From assembly GCF_019402645.1 (NCBI RefSeq), contig NZ_VKKS01000001.1:1364970-1428969 (forward strand): DNA of 64,000 nucleotides. Reading direction: 5' to 3'. A program made the position numbers and the translations under genes. The DNA comes from Morganella morganii (GTDB lineage: Bacteria > Pseudomonadota > Gammaproteobacteria > Enterobacterales > Enterobacteriaceae). Each line of letters begins with the position of its first letter. Position 1 is the stretch's first letter. Positions 9,326-18,753 of this stretch are shown piece by piece. Under the pieces are notes generated by a model. The model was not told the DNA's origin. It saw nothing but the letters and a program-made list of their open reading frames with translations, and ran no database searches.

Positions 9326-9780
9326 TCAGCGGCCGGACGGAACATATCACAATGCGGAATACCGTCTTCATCATAGATTTCTGAACAGACAGTAAAGCCG
9401 CATTTTTCATAGAAAGCAGTCAGATGTGCCTGAGCACTGATATTTATCTGCCGTGTACCGAAATACCGGTATACCGTCTGAACAGCGGTATCCATCAGCG
9501 GATAGCCCAGTTTCAGCCCGCGGAATTGCGGGTTCACCACGACCCGGCCGATGGCTGCCGGTGCCGTGCTGTTTTCCGGCGGCAGAATACGGCAGCAGGC
9601 CATGATCTCACCGTTCTGTTCGGCCCAAACGTGCAGCGCCGTGAGATCGGCTCCGTCAGGATCGGGATAACAGCAGTTTTGTTCAACTACAAATACGGCA
9701 CTGCGCAATGCCAGCAGGCGGTAAAGTGTCTGCGGGGAAAGGTCGTTCAGTGCGGAAGTTTGCCAGTGAATTGGTGTCAT
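9322..9780 (-). CDS. elaA: GNAT acetyltransferase ElaA
   Basis: The 152-residue product belongs to the ElaA branch of the GNAT acyltransferases, whose substrate is not established. Characteristic segments are LYRLLALRSAVFVVEQNCCYPDPDGAD, the acetyl-CoA-binding region IGRVVVNPQFRGLKLGYPLM, and the C-terminal AQAHLTAFYEKCGF and EDGIPHCDM. The frame is open upstream, but the ATG at 9780 starts the part that aligns with E. coli ElaA. It converges on the effector gene, and their stop codons overlap by two bases. Confidence 0.9.
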   Translation of the reverse strand: MTPIHWQTSALNDLSPQTLYRLLALRSAVFVVEQNCCYPDPDGADLTALHVWAEQNGEIMACCRILPPENSTAPAAIGRVVVNPQFRGLKLGYPLMDTAVQTVYRYFGTRQINISAQAHLTAFYEKCGFTVCSEIYDEDGIPHCDMFRPAAD

Positions 9781-9967
9781 GTGTCCGTCCGTTTGTATTA
9801 AAAGAAGTAAAGTCCGTCTGTTGCAGGGGGAATAATTGATGCAACCGGCGGCGAAATCAGGCGATTTTACCCGATCAACCCGCGATCGCAATAATCAGCG
9901 ATTTTTCACTGACAAACCGGACATAAAATCAATTATACCGGTCCGTTTTCACCGATCTGATACATTT

Positions 9968-10675
9968 TCATGATGCATTACGCAATGACGCCAGGGAACA
10001 GACCTGTTTACCTCCCGGCGTGAAATTATCCTCTGACAGCCACTGTTCCAGAGCGCGGTTAACAACCGGCCATTCGCCGTCAACAATGGAGAACCATTCG
10101 GTATCACGGGTGCGGCCTTTGACGACTCTGGCCTGACGGAAACAGCCTTCATACTGAAAACCCAGACGCAATGCTGCGTTGCGGGAAGGTGCGTTGAGGC
10201 TGTCACATTTCCATTCATAGCGGCGGTAACCGAGGGTATCAAATACATATTTCATCAGCAGCCAGTGGGCTTCCGTTGACATCACAGTGCCGCTGAGCAG
10301 CGGGGAAAAATGCACGTGACCAACTTCAGTGACACCGTTTTCCGCATCTGTCCGCATCAGGGAAAACAGACCAACAGCCTTGCCGGTTTGTTTGTCAGAG
10401 ATGGTGAAAAACAACGGATCCGCAGATTGTGCATTCTTTTCGGTGCGGGTTCGGTATTCATTCAGATCTGACGGCGGTTCATCCGGCAGCCAGGTCCAGT
10501 AACGCCCGTCCGGCGCGAGTGAAAATGCCCGGTACAGATCATCCGCATGTGCCGGGATAAGAGGATCTATCCGGCAGTAACGGCCTTCCGCACTGATACG
10601 GGCAGGGTAAGGACGGCTGCTCCACTCCGGAACGATATCACCGACAATTTGTCCGAAAGCATTTATCTGACTCAT
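9968..10675 (-). CDS. RimJ/RimL-type GNAT acetyltransferase
   Basis: The product has 235 residues. It carries a GNAT domain with RISAEGRYCRIDPLIPAHADDLYRAF at the start of the fold, a TGKAVGLFSLMR strand, EVGHVHFSPLLSGTVMSTEAHWLLMKYVF as the cofactor loop and helix, and SRNAALRLGFQYEGCFR before the end. This order is typical of the RimJ/RimL group that acetylates protein N-termini or small molecules. The substrate cannot be read from the sequence. It appears to be transcribed alone, with a separate upstream region of more than 500 bp that has no intact gene. Confidence 0.85.
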   Translation of the reverse strand: MSQINAFGQIVGDIVPEWSSRPYPARISAEGRYCRIDPLIPAHADDLYRAFSLAPDGRYWTWLPDEPPSDLNEYRTRTEKNAQSADPLFFTISDKQTGKAVGLFSLMRTDAENGVTEVGHVHFSPLLSGTVMSTEAHWLLMKYVFDTLGYRRYEWKCDSLNAPSRNAALRLGFQYEGCFRQARVVKGRTRDTEWFSIVDGEWPVVNRALEQWLSEDNFTPGGKQVCSLASLRNAS

Positions 10676-11232
10676 TTATTGTTCCTCCGCGCTGTTTTGC
10701 TTTCCTGTACTGTAATATGCCGAACAGGATGAGAAAAGAACCGGTTTTTTTAAATTTAAGAGAACCACTTCAGCCACGGCGGAGGGCATGATGGAAAAAA
10801 CACTGTTTGTGATGCCCGATCACCCCGGTTGATCTTACGCCATCAGATTCACGATAATATTGATATTATCCGGCAGAATAATTTTGGTGAGGTAAAATAG
10901 TGTTCTTCAGATAAATAAAACACCGGAGAACATTCCGGCGTTTTATTCTGTGCTAATCAGATACAGATCATTAAATATGGATATTTGTGGATTATTTTTC
11001 AGAATATACTCTGGGGGATTGCTGGTGCTGAAAGCACTGCGGGGCCGGAAATGACGGCCATTTCACAAAGCATGACCGCACCGCTGAACCGGCAATATCA
11101 CGAGGCAGCGAAACGGGGATATGCCTGTTATCAGCAGATGGTTCAGGGCTGACAAAACCGGCCAGTCGCTGCCGGCTGTTGCGTCGGTGATTCATTGGTG
11201 ACACTGTCACGTTTAATCCGCAATGGTCTGCC
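10676..11232. other. gene-poor stretch with a terminator and decayed sequence
   Basis: No intact gene is seen. A bidirectional terminator-like hairpin lies at 10917-10944 (AAAACACCGGA / TCCGGCGTTTT with one mismatch). A short open frame from 11051 ends in a stop at 11152 and resembles nothing recognised. The 3' part leads into the binding-protein remnant that follows, so this looks like the decayed body of an older gene. Confidence 0.5.
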
Positions 11233-11559
11233 ATGGTGTATATCAGCCAGAGCCGGATCAAATATCCGCCGGGTGAGGGAGCGGCTGGAAAAAGTCCCGG
11301 ATTCTGCCCGGCGCGGTTAATGTGGCAGTCAATTGATGCAGTACGCAACGGCCGGGTATACACTAATCCGCGCGGTATGTTCTGGTGGTGCCGTGAAACA
11401 TCAGAACAGGCATTGCAGTTTCTCTGGCTGGCCACTGTGCTGTACCCGGACGTATTTGCGGATATTGATATGAGAAATGAAACGGCGGCGTTTTATCAGA
11501 CGTTTTACGGCATTACGCTGACCCCGCAGCAAATCACGGAAATTCTGCAACCGGAGTGA
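11233..11559 (+). pseudogene. 3' remnant of an iron-siderophore substrate-binding protein gene
   Basis: Only the C-terminal lobe of an ABC-transporter iron-binding protein remains. SIDAVRNGRVYTNPRGMFWW corresponds to the region where these proteins read AVKNGRVY. ALQFLWLATVLYPDVFADIDM and AAFYQTFYGITLTPQQ form the usual end. The binding protein encoded at 30959-32116 has the matching LHPALFADIDADAVFRIFYQQF. The first 80 bases of the open frame do not resemble the family, and no signal peptide or N-terminal lobe is present. The gene is therefore broken at its 5' end. Confidence 0.7.
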
Positions 11560-11605
11560 TCCGGACATGCCGTCACCGGCTTTCCGGTGACGGCACTGTA
11601 TCTCT

Positions 11606-12823
11606 TTATACTTTCACAAATTCAATATGCTGTAACAGCCCGCCGCCGGATAGTGAACGATCCTCATGGAATGTAAGCACAATATCACCTTCTTTCAGGT
11701 TCAGCTGTGTTTCACGGTAAATCACCGGACCGTAATTTGAGCCGGATTTATACGGTGTCAGCACCGTTTTGGTTAAATCCGTCAGATGGGCATCAATGAT
11801 AATTTTTCCGGCCTGTTCAATCCGTAATTGTGTTTCATAATCAAAGCTGAGGGAGTCAGCCATATAAGCATAATACAGCCGGAGATGATACTGACCGGCG
11901 CTTCTGACCGGCAGTGTGACCGGGTCACCGCCTCTGTCATAACAGCGGGGTTCGGTGGCGGATAAATAGTTATAGCCGCCGTTAGCGGAAGAATTAGCGT
12001 CAGTCAGAAACAGATTACCGAGATAAACAGTATGGTTTTCAGCATTAACCGGATTGGCTGCAATATCCCTGCGCTCAGGACAGACACGGGTGGGTTTCTG
12101 CTGTGCGCCGTAAGTCAGGTGATCCTGAATATTGGTATAGCCGGATGTCCAGTAAATCACAGAGCGTTTGGCCTGACTTTCCGGGTCATAAAAATCATCA
12201 TTTTCGGTATAATTGTTGATCTCTGCGGTCAGCACGTCTTTAAACATAATATCTGCCTGTTCTGTCAGGGCTTTGCTGTACTTTTCCAGCACATCAGAGG
12301 CATATCCCCAACTCTTGCCGAATACCAGGGTATCGCGCAATGTGAAGAAATAGAGCAGGCAGGACAGGGCGCACACCCCGCACAACCGGACAATTCCTCT
12401 GCTTTTCGCAGTATTGATACTGAGAATACACAGACGGCGCATATCCGCGACTGCAATCTCATTGCGTACCACAATCAGCTGCCGCGCTTCTTCTGTCGGT
12501 GAATTCTGCCAGGAACTAATGGCATCCTGCAAACTTTCAGCATCTTTGCGGACGGCCTGATATTCCGATTCCAGCCATTCAGCGGTATTTTTCATCAGTG
12601 TTTCCTGAATAATACCGATGACATCTACTTCTTTTGGCTCAGTCATTTTTTTATAAACCAGTTTCAGCACCATGCTGAGAATGGTGGTGGCAATTCCCTG
12701 CGGCGAGGTGGCAGGAACAGCAAAAGATGCAGGCGGAATCATATTCAGTGCCTGTAACGTCAGCATATGTAACTGTGGCTGGGTGCTTTCTGCGGCAAGG
12801 TGAAGGGCAGAAGTCTGAGTCAT
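11606..12823 (-). CDS. Cry-like delta-endotoxin homologue (pore domain plus C-terminal sandwich)
   Basis: The product has 405 residues. Residues about 60-240 form a helical domain that follows the Bacillus Cry domain I pattern: AISSWQNSP then a run ending VRNEIAVADM, and later FTLRDTLVFGKSWG, which matches the Cry block LLLRDAxxFGxxWG, followed by a YSKAL...ADIMFK helix. Residues about 290-405 look like a Cry domain III or carbohydrate-binding sandwich, with AGQYHLRLYYAYM and a final LQHIEFVKV like IDRIEFVP. The receptor-binding domain II appears to be missing, and the protein is shorter than a three-domain toxin. No signal peptide is seen. Toxicity is an inference. Confidence 0.75.
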   Translation of the reverse strand: MTQTSALHLAAESTQPQLHMLTLQALNMIPPASFAVPATSPQGIATTILSMVLKLVYKKMTEPKEVDVIGIIQETLMKNTAEWLESEYQAVRKDAESLQDAISSWQNSPTEEARQLIVVRNEIAVADMRRLCILSINTAKSRGIVRLCGVCALSCLLYFFTLRDTLVFGKSWGYASDVLEKYSKALTEQADIMFKDVLTAEINNYTENDDFYDPESQAKRSVIYWTSGYTNIQDHLTYGAQQKPTRVCPERRDIAANPVNAENHTVYLGNLFLTDANSSANGGYNYLSATEPRCYDRGGDPVTLPVRSAGQYHLRLYYAYMADSLSFDYETQLRIEQAGKIIIDAHLTDLTKTVLTPYKSGSNYGPVIYRETQLNLKEGDIVLTFHEDRSLSGGGLLQHIEFVKV

Positions 12824-13352
12824 AATGTTTCTCCGGCAGATAATAACAGATAAGGGAAAATCAGTTTATTGCTGCTTATCTGTCGGTGACAGACGCATTT
12901 TTATCAGATGTATGAGTAACATTATTACGATGATTACAGCGGTTTTTCCCTGCGGGAATTGTTGCTTTGTAACAAACGGCTGAACGCCGGTCACGATCTG
13001 CTCTGTGGCTGACAGAAGTCATCCGGTATCACTGCCCGCAGCGGAATGAGAGTATTATAAATGTTCACCTGTTGATTTTACGCTTTTAAAATAACTCTGC
13101 CGGATAAATTAAACCGGAATATGAAGAATTCATAAAATAATATCCGGTAAATCAATATCGTGACACTATTTTTCTGAAAAATTAAGAATTTTCCTTATTG
13201 TTATAAATCATTGTAATTTATTGATATTACTATGTTTTTGTATTTCAACATAAAATAACATGATAGTATTTCGTGCATCGGTATGCTAAAACACGGTGTG
13301 CTGAAAATCAGAAAAACAGTTTAATAGATTTTTTTTAAAAGGAAATTTTCAG
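12824..13352. other. AT-rich divergent intergenic region
   Basis: This stretch separates the leftward Cry-like gene from the rightward PAP2 gene. It becomes strongly AT-rich after about 13080. No gene, RNA or clear hairpin is recognised. It presumably holds both promoters, but no box is convincing enough to name. Confidence 0.4.
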
Positions 13353-13943
13353 ATGATGTTTATCGACAGGGTTATTCACCTGGTGCTTAGTGGTATTATT
13401 ATCGTAGGTGTTTATCAGTTTTATTTCTTTACGCAGCGTCATATGGTCAGGCCGGTTAAAACGTTTAACTCTGCACTGGATGAAAAAATTCCTTTCTGGC
13501 CCTGGTGGTCCTGGATATACAGCTTTCTTTACTATCCGGCGATTCTCTATCTGAACTGGATCATTCAGGATTCACGTCAGTTTATCATTATCGTATTCAG
13601 CTATGTTATTTTGTTACTGATGCAGATGTTTTTCTTTGTGGTATATCCGGTTGCCACGCCGCCGCACTGGCGTGAAATGAATACAGGGAAAAAAGCCTCT
13701 GAAAAATTTCTGTTGTTTGTGCAGAAATTTGACGATACATCCAACTGCTTCCCGAGCATGCACGTCTCTGTTGCCACATTAACCGCGCTGCTGGCGTATG
13801 CCACACTCGGACCATGGGTATTCATGTTCCCGCTGTTAATCGCGTTATCCTGCATGTTCACCAAACAGCATTATGTCATTGATTTACCGGCAGGTGCTGT
13901 ACTCGGCTGGCTGTCTTATCAATGTTATGTAGTATTAATATAA
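13353..13943 (+). CDS. PAP2-superfamily membrane phosphatase
   Basis: The 196-residue integral membrane protein has about six hydrophobic segments. The PAP2 core motifs are FPSMHVS (motif 2, catalytic histidine) and KQHYVIDLPAGA (motif 3, catalytic histidine and aspartate). Motif 1 (KxxxxxxRP) is poorly conserved, as in the PAP2_3 branch that includes phospholipid-headgroup transferases. It probably acts on lipid phosphates at the outer face of the inner membrane. ATG codons at 13353 and 13356 are both possible starts, and GGAAA lies just upstream. The gene is followed by an intrinsic terminator. Confidence 0.82.
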   Translation: MMFIDRVIHLVLSGIIIVGVYQFYFFTQRHMVRPVKTFNSALDEKIPFWPWWSWIYSFLYYPAILYLNWIIQDSRQFIIIVFSYVILLLMQMFFFVVYPVATPPHWREMNTGKKASEKFLLFVQKFDDTSNCFPSMHVSVATLTALLAYATLGPWVFMFPLLIALSCMFTKQHYVIDLPAGAVLGWLSYQCYVVLI

Positions 13944-13985
13944 TTTGTTGATTAACGAACAATTATAAATACCCTCATGACTTAT

Positions 13986-14011
13986 TGCCGCATTCTGTGC
14001 GGCATTTTTTT
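13986..14011 (+). terminator. intrinsic terminator of the PAP2 gene
   Basis: TGCCGCA (13986-13992) pairs with TGCGGCA (13998-14004) and is followed by seven T. Confidence 0.88.
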
Positions 14012-14028
14012 GTCCGGATTCCGGTCAG

Positions 14029-14054
14029 AAAAAAACCTGCAAAATGCAGGTTTT
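14029..14054 (-). terminator. intrinsic terminator of metC
   Basis: AAAACCTGCA (14032-14041) pairs with TGCAGGTTTT (14045-14054). On the minus strand the stem runs into seven T. It lies directly after the metC stop. Confidence 0.85.
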
Positions 14055-14062
14055 CCGGAATA

Positions 14063-15238
14063 TCAGTGTGCCATACGTGCAAATCCGTCAGCCAGATCGC
14101 GCTTCAGATCAGTAACATCTTCCAGCCCGATTTGCAGACGCAGTGTCCGCCCGCCCGGATTCCACTGTGTGACGGTACGGTATTCTGCACAATCAAACGG
14201 CGTGATCAGACTTTCAAAGCCGCCCCAGGAATAGCCCATACCGAAGATGGAAAGACCGTCCAGCAGTTTGCCGATATCATCCTGTGTATATTTCGGATCC
14301 AGCACCACAGAGAACAGGCCGGAGGAGCCGGTGAAATCGCGTTTCCAGATTTCGTGCCCCGGACAATCCTCAAAGGCCGGGTGCAGCACACGGATGACCT
14401 CCGGCCTCGCTTTCAGCCAGTGCGCGATATCCAGTGCCCGTGACTGCGCTTCTTTCAGACGGATTGACAGTGTACGCAGCCCGCGCAGTGCCAGGAAACA
14501 ATCCTCTGCTCCCGGCAGCATCGCCATCAGATCATAGGTTTCCCGCAGTTTCGGCCACCATTCCGCGTTAGCAGAGACAATCCCCATCAGCAGGTCAGAA
14601 TGGCCGCCCAGATATTTGGTTCCGGCTTCAAGGGAGAGATCACAGCCCATATCATGTGCCCGGAAAAACAGCGGTGTTGCCCAAGTATTGTCAATAATCG
14701 TCGCAATATTATATTTTTTCGCCACTGTGGTGATGGCAGGAACGTCCTGAACCTCAAAGCTCTGAGACCCCGGAGACTCCAGGAAAATCGTACTGGTATT
14801 GCTTTTGATCAGTGATTCAATATCACTGCCGATCATCGGGTCGTAATAGGTGATGGTGATCCCCATTTTTTCCAGCAGGCCGCGGCAAAAATTGCGGGTC
14901 GGCCGGTAGACACTGTCCGGCATCAGCAGATTCTCGCCGCTTTTCAGTGTGGTCAGCAACGCCAGGACAATGGCACCCAGCCCGGACGGCGACAGTACTG
15001 TTCCTTCGGCGCCCGCAAGAGCGCTCCAGGATTGTTCGAGATTTTTGATGGTCGGCGTGCCGGCTGTACCGTAGTTAAATTCAGCCCGGTTATTAAGCAG
15101 AGCATCCATGGTCGGAAAAACCACGGTAGAGCCCCGGTAAACCGGAGCATTAACAAAACCGGATTGTAACGCCGGGTCACGTCCCAGCTGCGTTATCTGT
15201 GTATCAACATGAAAATCTGAAACGGTTTTTTTAGTCAT
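14063..15238 (-). CDS. metC: cystathionine beta-lyase MetC
   Basis: This PLP enzyme splits cystathionine to homocysteine, pyruvate and ammonia in methionine synthesis. Many MetC enzymes also release sulfide from cysteine. The 391-residue product has the gamma-family signatures SGLGAIVLALL, DNTWATP and the PLP-lysine region LEAGTKYLGGHSD. YGTAGTPT near residue 60 supplies the neighbouring-subunit phosphate contact. It lies 40 bp downstream of an amino-acid transporter gene on the same strand. Co-transcription with that gene suggests a role in use or detoxification of an imported sulfur amino acid, beyond plain biosynthesis. Confidence 0.93.
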   Translation of the reverse strand: MTKKTVSDFHVDTQITQLGRDPALQSGFVNAPVYRGSTVVFPTMDALLNNRAEFNYGTAGTPTIKNLEQSWSALAGAEGTVLSPSGLGAIVLALLTTLKSGENLLMPDSVYRPTRNFCRGLLEKMGITITYYDPMIGSDIESLIKSNTSTIFLESPGSQSFEVQDVPAITTVAKKYNIATIIDNTWATPLFFRAHDMGCDLSLEAGTKYLGGHSDLLMGIVSANAEWWPKLRETYDLMAMLPGAEDCFLALRGLRTLSIRLKEAQSRALDIAHWLKARPEVIRVLHPAFEDCPGHEIWKRDFTGSSGLFSVVLDPKYTQDDIGKLLDGLSIFGMGYSWGGFESLITPFDCAEYRTVTQWNPGGRTLRLQIGLEDVTDLKRDLADGFARMAH

Positions 15239-15278
15239 AACATCCTCACGCGTAATACGTCGTTATTCATTTACGGCG

Positions 15279-16565
15279 TTATTCGAAAAACTTAAAGAAC
15301 GGAGAGAGACACAACAGCACGCCAAAGAAGATAATAAACCAGACTGTTGCACCTTTGAATTTATGTAATACCGGCACACGGTAAACCAGATAGCATGGGA
15401 TCAGGCAGGAAACCACACCGAATAACGGCCCGCCGAGCTGCATAAAGAACAGAATTGAGAAGCGGGTGGAGACCCAGAACCACAGGGACAGAATCACCCC
15501 GATACACACGCCGTAATGCAGCACAGTCTGATTAATGCGTTCCTGCGGCATAAAGCGGGTGAGAATATTCACCACGATACCTTTAATCGCTTCCTGAAAG
15601 CCCAGATAAATGCCGAGGAAAGCGGTCAGAATGGCGAAAATATTCAGCATTGCTGTCATCACTTTAACAACAGAACCGGGAATAACCTGGGCAGCAATCG
15701 CCAGTGCCGAAATATTCTGCTCAAACGCGGAGACGGCCTGATCATGGCTGATCGAAAAAGTAAACGAGAACGCAAAGAACAGAACAGCTACTGCCAGGAT
15801 GATATACGCCACCCGGTTTGCCCGCACAGCGCGGTAAGTCGCGACACGCTTGTCTTTTTCCAGTCTGCGGTAAGCAATGTTCATCGGGCTTAAAATCTGC
15901 ACAAACAGGATGGAAAACAGGGTGAACGGCAGTGTCAGGAACACATCCCGCAGAAACGGCAGGAAGTCCGGGAACGCGCTGATATTGGCAAAGTTCCAGT
16001 AAGGCACCATAACAATCCCGAGTAACACGATAATCCCGAATTTCACAATGACCATCGGGCCGGACACCTTAAATAACAGGCGTTCCCCCTGAGCGGCTAT
16101 CGCTACCAGGACAGTCAGGATAATCAGTCCGTACCACACTGAATCGGATAACAATCCTTCCGTTAAACCGAATGTTTTGATGTAGGAGGCACTGTCAAAC
16201 GTCACCGCGAGTGAATAGGAGAACATGCCGTGCAGCAGCATCAGGAAATAGGCAATACCAAGGGCAACACCCCAGTTTTTCCCCAGATACTGTGTAATAA
16301 CGCTGGCATAATCTTCACATTCTTCTGATTCTGATAATGTCCGCAGATATAAATTTTGCAGCCAGTAAATCGCAGGGTACGACAATAATGTGGCAGCAAT
16401 AAATACCCAAATTCCTTTAATACCGATCTGAACCGGCATAAAAACAATCCCGGAACCGATTGCCATCCCGATACATAATACAACCCACCCGGCGTCATAT
16501 TTGGTAAAGGGTATCTTTTTCAAATCACTATTTGCATTTGCACCTGTCTGAATGCAGTCTTTCAT
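15279..16565 (-). CDS. HAAAP-family amino acid:proton symporter (YhaO/CyuP-like)
   Basis: The 428-residue inner-membrane protein has about eleven hydrophobic segments. It starts with the family pattern [26 protein letters not shown], and [12 protein letters not shown] sits in a cytoplasmic loop. This is the hydroxy/aromatic amino acid permease family, closest in feel to the serine/threonine or cysteine transporters YhaO/CyuP. The open frame begins at a TTG (16571), but the ATG at 16565 has GAGGA eight bases upstream and is preferred. It is upstream of metC in the same operon and divergent from a LysR gene, its likely regulator. Confidence 0.85.
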   Translation of the reverse strand: MKDCIQTGANANSDLKKIPFTKYDAGWVVLCIGMAIGSGIVFMPVQIGIKGIWVFIAATLLSYPAIYWLQNLYLRTLSESEECEDYASVITQYLGKNWGVALGIAYFLMLLHGMFSYSLAVTFDSASYIKTFGLTEGLLSDSVWYGLIILTVLVAIAAQGERLLFKVSGPMVIVKFGIIVLLGIVMVPYWNFANISAFPDFLPFLRDVFLTLPFTLFSILFVQILSPMNIAYRRLEKDKRVATYRAVRANRVAYIILAVAVLFFAFSFTFSISHDQAVSAFEQNISALAIAAQVIPGSVVKVMTAMLNIFAILTAFLGIYLGFQEAIKGIVVNILTRFMPQERINQTVLHYGVCIGVILSLWFWVSTRFSILFFMQLGGPLFGVVSCLIPCYLVYRVPVLHKFKGATVWFIIFFGVLLCLSPFFKFFE

Positions 16566-16703
16566 AGTCAATTCCTCAACGTTATAGATTTAATTATTTA
16601 AAAAGTCAGGAACAACGTGAATATATTTATGTTGTATTGATACAGTGTTATAAAACCATTGTTATAGTAAGGTGTAACACGCAGGCTGAACAGGGTACGG
16701 ATT

Positions 16704-17693
16704 ATGCTAATAAATAAAAACACTTTTGCGTTTAAAGCAAAAATTGACAGCTACGCGATTTTTCGCCATCTGGAACTGTTTATCAAAATTGTTGAGTGCA
16801 ACAGTTTCAGCAGTGCGGCACGAAAACTCAATGTAACTCCGTCCTCTGTCAGCCGGGGATTACAACAACTGGAGGAGCAGTTGGGTGTGGTGTTGCTGAA
16901 ACGAACCACCCGCAATTTTATCCTGACAGAAGCCGGACGTTATTTATTGCAGAGAGCGCAACAGTTGCTGACAGACCTCGATGATTCATTAGTGAATACG
17001 GCGAGTTTTTACCAGCATGCACAGGGCCAGCTAAAAATAACCTGTTCAATTGCGTTTGGTGTCTGCCATTTAATGCGGCTTTACAGCGAATACCGGGAAA
17101 TAAATCCGCAGGTCAGCTTATCTGTTGACCTGAATGATGCATTAATTAATTTAAATGAAACCGACTTTGATATTGCATTGCGTATTACCAGTCATCCGCC
17201 GGAAAATTTTGCATTACGAAAACTGTGTAATATAAATTGGATCTATTGCGGTAGCCGTCATTATTTTGAACAAAACGGGATCCCGCAGTCACCGGCGGAT
17301 ATTGCCCGGCACTGTTGTTTAATTAATCCTAATATTCCGGATACCTGGCGGATGAACGATAAAGATGGCATAGCGTATCCGCTGGCAATCAACAATATGA
17401 TTGAGGTAAACAGCAGCCTGGGGTTACTGGAAGCAGCACGCTGCCATCAGGGGATTGTCTGCCTGCCGACCTATATGCTGGGAAATTATATTGGTAACGG
17501 CGAATTACTGCCGGTATTACTGGATTATAATCCGAAAACCACGCCGTTCGCGCTCTATGCGCTTTACAGTCCGGCACATACGCATGCCCCTAAAATCCGT
17601 ACCTTTATTGATTTTCTGGCGGATAAGCTGCCGCTCAATCCGCCGTGGGACAACTGGATGCATCAGGACAGAGCAGGGATATCACCGGCATAA
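16704..17693 (+). CDS. LysR-family transcription regulator
   Basis: The product has 329 residues. The winged helix-turn-helix is FIKIVECNSFSSAARKLNVTPSSVSRGLQQLEEQLGVVLLKRTTR at about 27-72. An effector-binding domain follows, with TEAGRYLLQRAQQLL as the linker helix. The N-terminus is about 20 residues longer than usual, so a later start is possible. It is transcribed divergently from the transporter-metC pair, the classic arrangement for a LysR regulator and its target. The effector may be a sulfur amino acid, which is inferred from the neighbours only. Confidence 0.88.
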   Translation: MLINKNTFAFKAKIDSYAIFRHLELFIKIVECNSFSSAARKLNVTPSSVSRGLQQLEEQLGVVLLKRTTRNFILTEAGRYLLQRAQQLLTDLDDSLVNTASFYQHAQGQLKITCSIAFGVCHLMRLYSEYREINPQVSLSVDLNDALINLNETDFDIALRITSHPPENFALRKLCNINWIYCGSRHYFEQNGIPQSPADIARHCCLINPNIPDTWRMNDKDGIAYPLAINNMIEVNSSLGLLEAARCHQGIVCLPTYMLGNYIGNGELLPVLLDYNPKTTPFALYALYSPAHTHAPKIRTFIDFLADKLPLNPPWDNWMHQDRAGISPA

Positions 17694-17952
17694 ATTGCTG
17701 CGTCATGGCCGCCCCGGTCATAGGCTTGTGCGGCGGTACGCTGTAAAAATTCCGCCATCGGCAGGACTTTTTCTTTCGGGATCCGGCGGCGGTAATCCCA
17801 TGTGGTGATAATTAATTCATTAATTTGCGGGAGATTATATCGTCAGCACTATTATGCCTGCAAATAATGCTGCTTGTTTTGCCATTGCCGGGTACGGATA
17901 AAGTGATTAAAGTGTTTTGCAAATCCGCAATTTTGCTGACATCCGGTGAACT

Positions 17953-18582
17953 ATGACTTCCGAACAGGACACAGTCCGTATTATTGATACCATCACACTT
18001 TCCGATAACTGGTATATCCTCAAAAAATATGTTGTTGATTATCTGCGCCGCGACGGCACCCGTCAGCGTCTGGAACGGGAAGTCTATGATCGCGGCAACG
18101 GCGCTGTGATTCTGCTGTATAACCGTCAGAAAAACAGTGTCATTCTGATCCGTCAGTTCCGCCTGCCGGTGTATGTCAACGGCCATGACGGTTTTCTGAT
18201 TGAAGCGGCCGCCGGTCTGCTGGAAGAGCAGGATCCGGTCTCCCGCATCAAAGCGGAAGCAGAGGAAGAGACCGGTTTTCGTATCACTGATGTTGAAAAG
18301 GTCTTTGAAGCCTTTATGAGCCCCGGCTCAGTTACCGAAAAGCTCTACTTTTTTATTGCCGAATACGAAGACAATAACCGGCAGACAGCCGGCGGTGGCC
18401 TGCCGGAAGAGGGCGAAGATGCGGAAGTACTGGAAATGCCGTTCCCGCAAGCTCTTGCAGCAATCAAGTGCGGTGAAATTATTGACGGCAAAACGATTAT
18501 GCTGTTACAGCATCTGGCGTTGTCGGGGAGAATGGAAAATGGCTCCGGCAAAACGGACAGTGGAAAATTGATAATATTGTGA
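17953..18582 (+). CDS. nudK: GDP-mannose pyrophosphatase NudK
   Basis: This Nudix hydrolase splits GDP-mannose to GMP and mannose 1-phosphate. The 209-residue product is somewhat longer than E. coli NudK (191), mainly at the C-terminus. It has the substrate region VILIRQFRLPVYVNG and a Nudix box GLLEEQDPVSRIKAEAEEETGF, with the catalytic glutamates present and a lysine in place of the usual arginine. The box is followed by the NudK-like FEAFMSPGSVTEKLYFF. The ATG at 17953 is the start. It stands alone between a LysR gene and an exporter gene. Confidence 0.9.
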   Translation: MTSEQDTVRIIDTITLSDNWYILKKYVVDYLRRDGTRQRLEREVYDRGNGAVILLYNRQKNSVILIRQFRLPVYVNGHDGFLIEAAAGLLEEQDPVSRIKAEAEEETGFRITDVEKVFEAFMSPGSVTEKLYFFIAEYEDNNRQTAGGGLPEEGEDAEVLEMPFPQALAAIKCGEIIDGKTIMLLQHLALSGRMENGSGKTDSGKLIIL

Positions 18583-18753
18583 TGCCTGAGTGAGGCGGAT
18601 ATTCCTGCGATTTAAACCGGCAGAAATGCAGATTGCATGAGATCTGCCCGTCTGCGGGCATCCGGCATATTATTCCGGTTATGGTACTATATAAAAACAG
18701 GAGCCGCACGCGGGGTACAGACAGGTACTGCCGTGAAGTGGTCACAGGATATT

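Noticed and set aside
10992-11435. 147-codon minus-strand frame in the gene-poor stretch
   Set aside because: It runs antisense to the recognisable binding-protein remnant and shows no domain.
12032-12502. 156-codon plus-strand frame
   Set aside because: It is antisense to the Cry-like gene, which has the convincing motifs.
17663-17842. Minus-strand open frame of 59 codons overlapping the end of the LysR gene
   Set aside because: It reads plausibly (KEKVLPMAEFLQRTAAQAYDRGGHDA) but has no start codon with a Shine-Dalgarno except an ATG for 31 residues at 17758. It may be a remnant of a lost gene, but support is too weak.
18637-18753. N-terminal extension of the EamA transporter
   Set aside because: The added 39 residues include no membrane segment and are rich in arginine. 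The ATG at 18754 gives the family length.
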